Positions 63,359 to 64,000 of a stretch of 64,000 nucleotides of DNA are shown here, in pieces. Each line of letters begins with the position of its first letter. Positions within the stretch are counted from its first letter, which is position 1. Origin of the DNA: Burkholderiaceae bacterium (lineage in GTDB: Bacteria > Pseudomonadota > Gammaproteobacteria > Burkholderiales > Burkholderiaceae_B); the NCBI GenBank assembly GCA_023653055.1, contig JAMNXR010000001.1, positions 186,001 to 250,000 of the forward strand. Reading direction: 5' to 3'. The position numbers and the translations under genes were made by a program. The notes under the pieces were generated by a model. That model was not told the DNA's origin. It searched no databases and worked only from the letters and a program-made list of their open reading frames with translations.

Positions 63359-64000
63359 TTATATGCTGTGGATTTTGGTTTGCCCTGCTTCAACAGAAAA
63401 GCGCGCAAGTGTCATCGCCTCAGAATTCGGATCTCTGACGTTTTTAACTGCGCGCAACGTGGTGGTCATATTGTGTGGCGTGACGTCCACAACGCCATAC
63501 CCACGGTACTCGGCATTTGCAAAGACAAAATAAGGGCTATGGCGCAAAATTTCTGCAAGTGCAGCCTGCGTAGCGCCGTTGCGCGAGGAGATGCTTGTGC
63601 CGCAAAACTCTACCCCAACTGTTTGACTCTCGGGTTGGGCGTAGTTGGACAAAATCTGGCCTACCCAGTTTTGGTGGACGTCCCCCCCCAGTACAACCGG
63701 ATTTTGTAAGCGCGATGAGCGCATGGCATCAATGAGTCGCTGTCGAGCTACAGGGTAGCCGTCCCAACCATCGTTGGAGATGAAGCTAGGGGTGGTGCCT
63801 GCGTTGCGTGGACCAAGCAGGCTTTGTTGACCAATGACATTCCATGTTGACTGACTACGTTTAAATTGGCGTGTGAGCCATCCTTCTTGCTGCTCTCCGA
63901 GTAGCGAACGGTTATCTTGTGTCAGGAGCGCGCACTGCTCTGGATTGATCCGTGCACTGCCAAAACGATCCACTGGTGTGCACGCTTGACGATCCCGGTA
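63359..64000 (-). CDS. phoD: PhoD-family alkaline phosphatase, 5' end outside window
   Basis: C-terminal 213 residues of a PhoD-type metallophosphatase or phosphodiesterase. The frame runs out of the window (Y-R-D-R-Q-A-C-T-P at the edge). QEGWLTRQFKRSQSTWNVIGQQ, FISNDGWDGYPVAR and the metal-binding VVLGGDVHQNW near the middle are family signatures. Usually Tat-exported and periplasmic; the signal peptide is not visible here. The C-terminus carries normal beta-sheet segments. Stop TAA at 63359-63361. Confidence 0.9.
   Translation of the reverse strand, partial: YRDRQACTPVDRFGSARINPEQCALLTQDNRSLLGEQQEGWLTRQFKRSQSTWNVIGQQSLLGPRNAGTTPSFISNDGWDGYPVARQRLIDAMRSSRLQNPVVLGGDVHQNWVGQILSNYAQPESQTVGVEFCGTSISSRNGATQAALAEILRHSPYFVFANAEYRGYGVVDVTPHNMTTTLRAVKNVRDPNSEAMTLARFSVEAGQTKIHSI

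Noticed and set aside
1-64000. tRNA, rRNA, tmRNA, prophage or insertion sequence
   Set aside because: Reading both strands I found no tRNA-like cloverleaf with GTTCGA-type T-loops in the gaps, no transposase-type protein and no flanking terminal repeats; xerC is the normal housekeeping recombinase.

Overview
The window is chromosomal DNA from a betaproteobacterium of the order Burkholderiales, most likely family Alcaligenaceae (Bordetella/Achromobacter relatives). The basis is gene order and family content: birA-coaX, a fused MlaB/MlaE transporter, dacC-dat-ybeD-lipB-lipA, dapF-DUF484-xerC, COG0523-dksA-hslV-hslU, an SAH riboswitch before ahcY-holin-metF, rpe-gph-trpEGDC, several CaiB-type CoA transferases and an orphan Bug-type binding receptor. 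GC looks moderate (mid-50s by eye). I see no rRNA, tRNA, CRISPR array or insertion sequence. Two genes are cut by the window edges: a CoA transferase at the left and a PhoD-type phosphatase at the right.

Layout. 1-4.3 kb: CoA transferase, GntR regulator, enoyl-CoA hydratase, TauE exporter, and an AT-rich DUF3800 islet. 4.3-9.6 kb: rfbD-waaC-waaA for LPS core, then coaX-birA on the other strand. 9.6-13.3 kb: a four-gene Mla-type phospholipid transport operon. 13.3-18.4 kb: hydrolase, dacC, dat, ybeD, lipB, lipA. 18.4-29.3 kb: the accessory part, with CoA transferase, HMG-CoA-lyase family enzyme, aldehyde dehydrogenase, LysE exporter, a PdxA2-like dehydrogenase, a LysR regulator, a sugar-acid operon (KdaD-like and RhmD-like dehydratases, Bug receptor) and PduO. 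29.3-36 kb: hslU, hslV, dksA, COG0523 GTPase, xerC, DUF484, dapF. 36-43.8 kb: the SAM cycle, with metK, ahcY and metF, each transcript led by a riboswitch-like element. 43.8-50.4 kb: slt, cca, a methyltransferase, rhlE. 50.4-56.8 kb: ung, trpC, trpD, trpG, trpE, trp leader, gph, rpe. 56.8-64 kb: apaG, mltA, a UbiH-family hydroxylase, dsbC, a D-2-hydroxyacid dehydrogenase, an AI-2E transporter, a FixJ-type regulator, phoD.

How the genes work together. The clearest new regulatory picture is a two-operon LysR regulon. The promoters of pdxA-lysE and of bug-rhmD-kdaD share a 41-bp block (34/41 identical, no gaps). Each has a T-N11-A dyad centred near -64 and the same -35/16-bp/-10 geometry. The LysR gene starts just beside one copy. 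The second operon encodes enzymes that fit dehydration of an L-aldonate (L-lyxonate or L-rhamnonate type) toward a 2-oxoglutarate semialdehyde type product. In the methionine cycle, metK carries a SAM-II-like pseudoknot with an extra hairpin, and ahcY-holin-metF carries an SAH riboswitch, so the SAM-making and SAH-clearing steps appear to be sensed separately within 4.2 kb. The trp operon has a classical attenuator with a 23-residue leader peptide carrying W-R-W-W. A strong terminator for rhlE lies inside the 5' coding end of the next gene, a methyltransferase.
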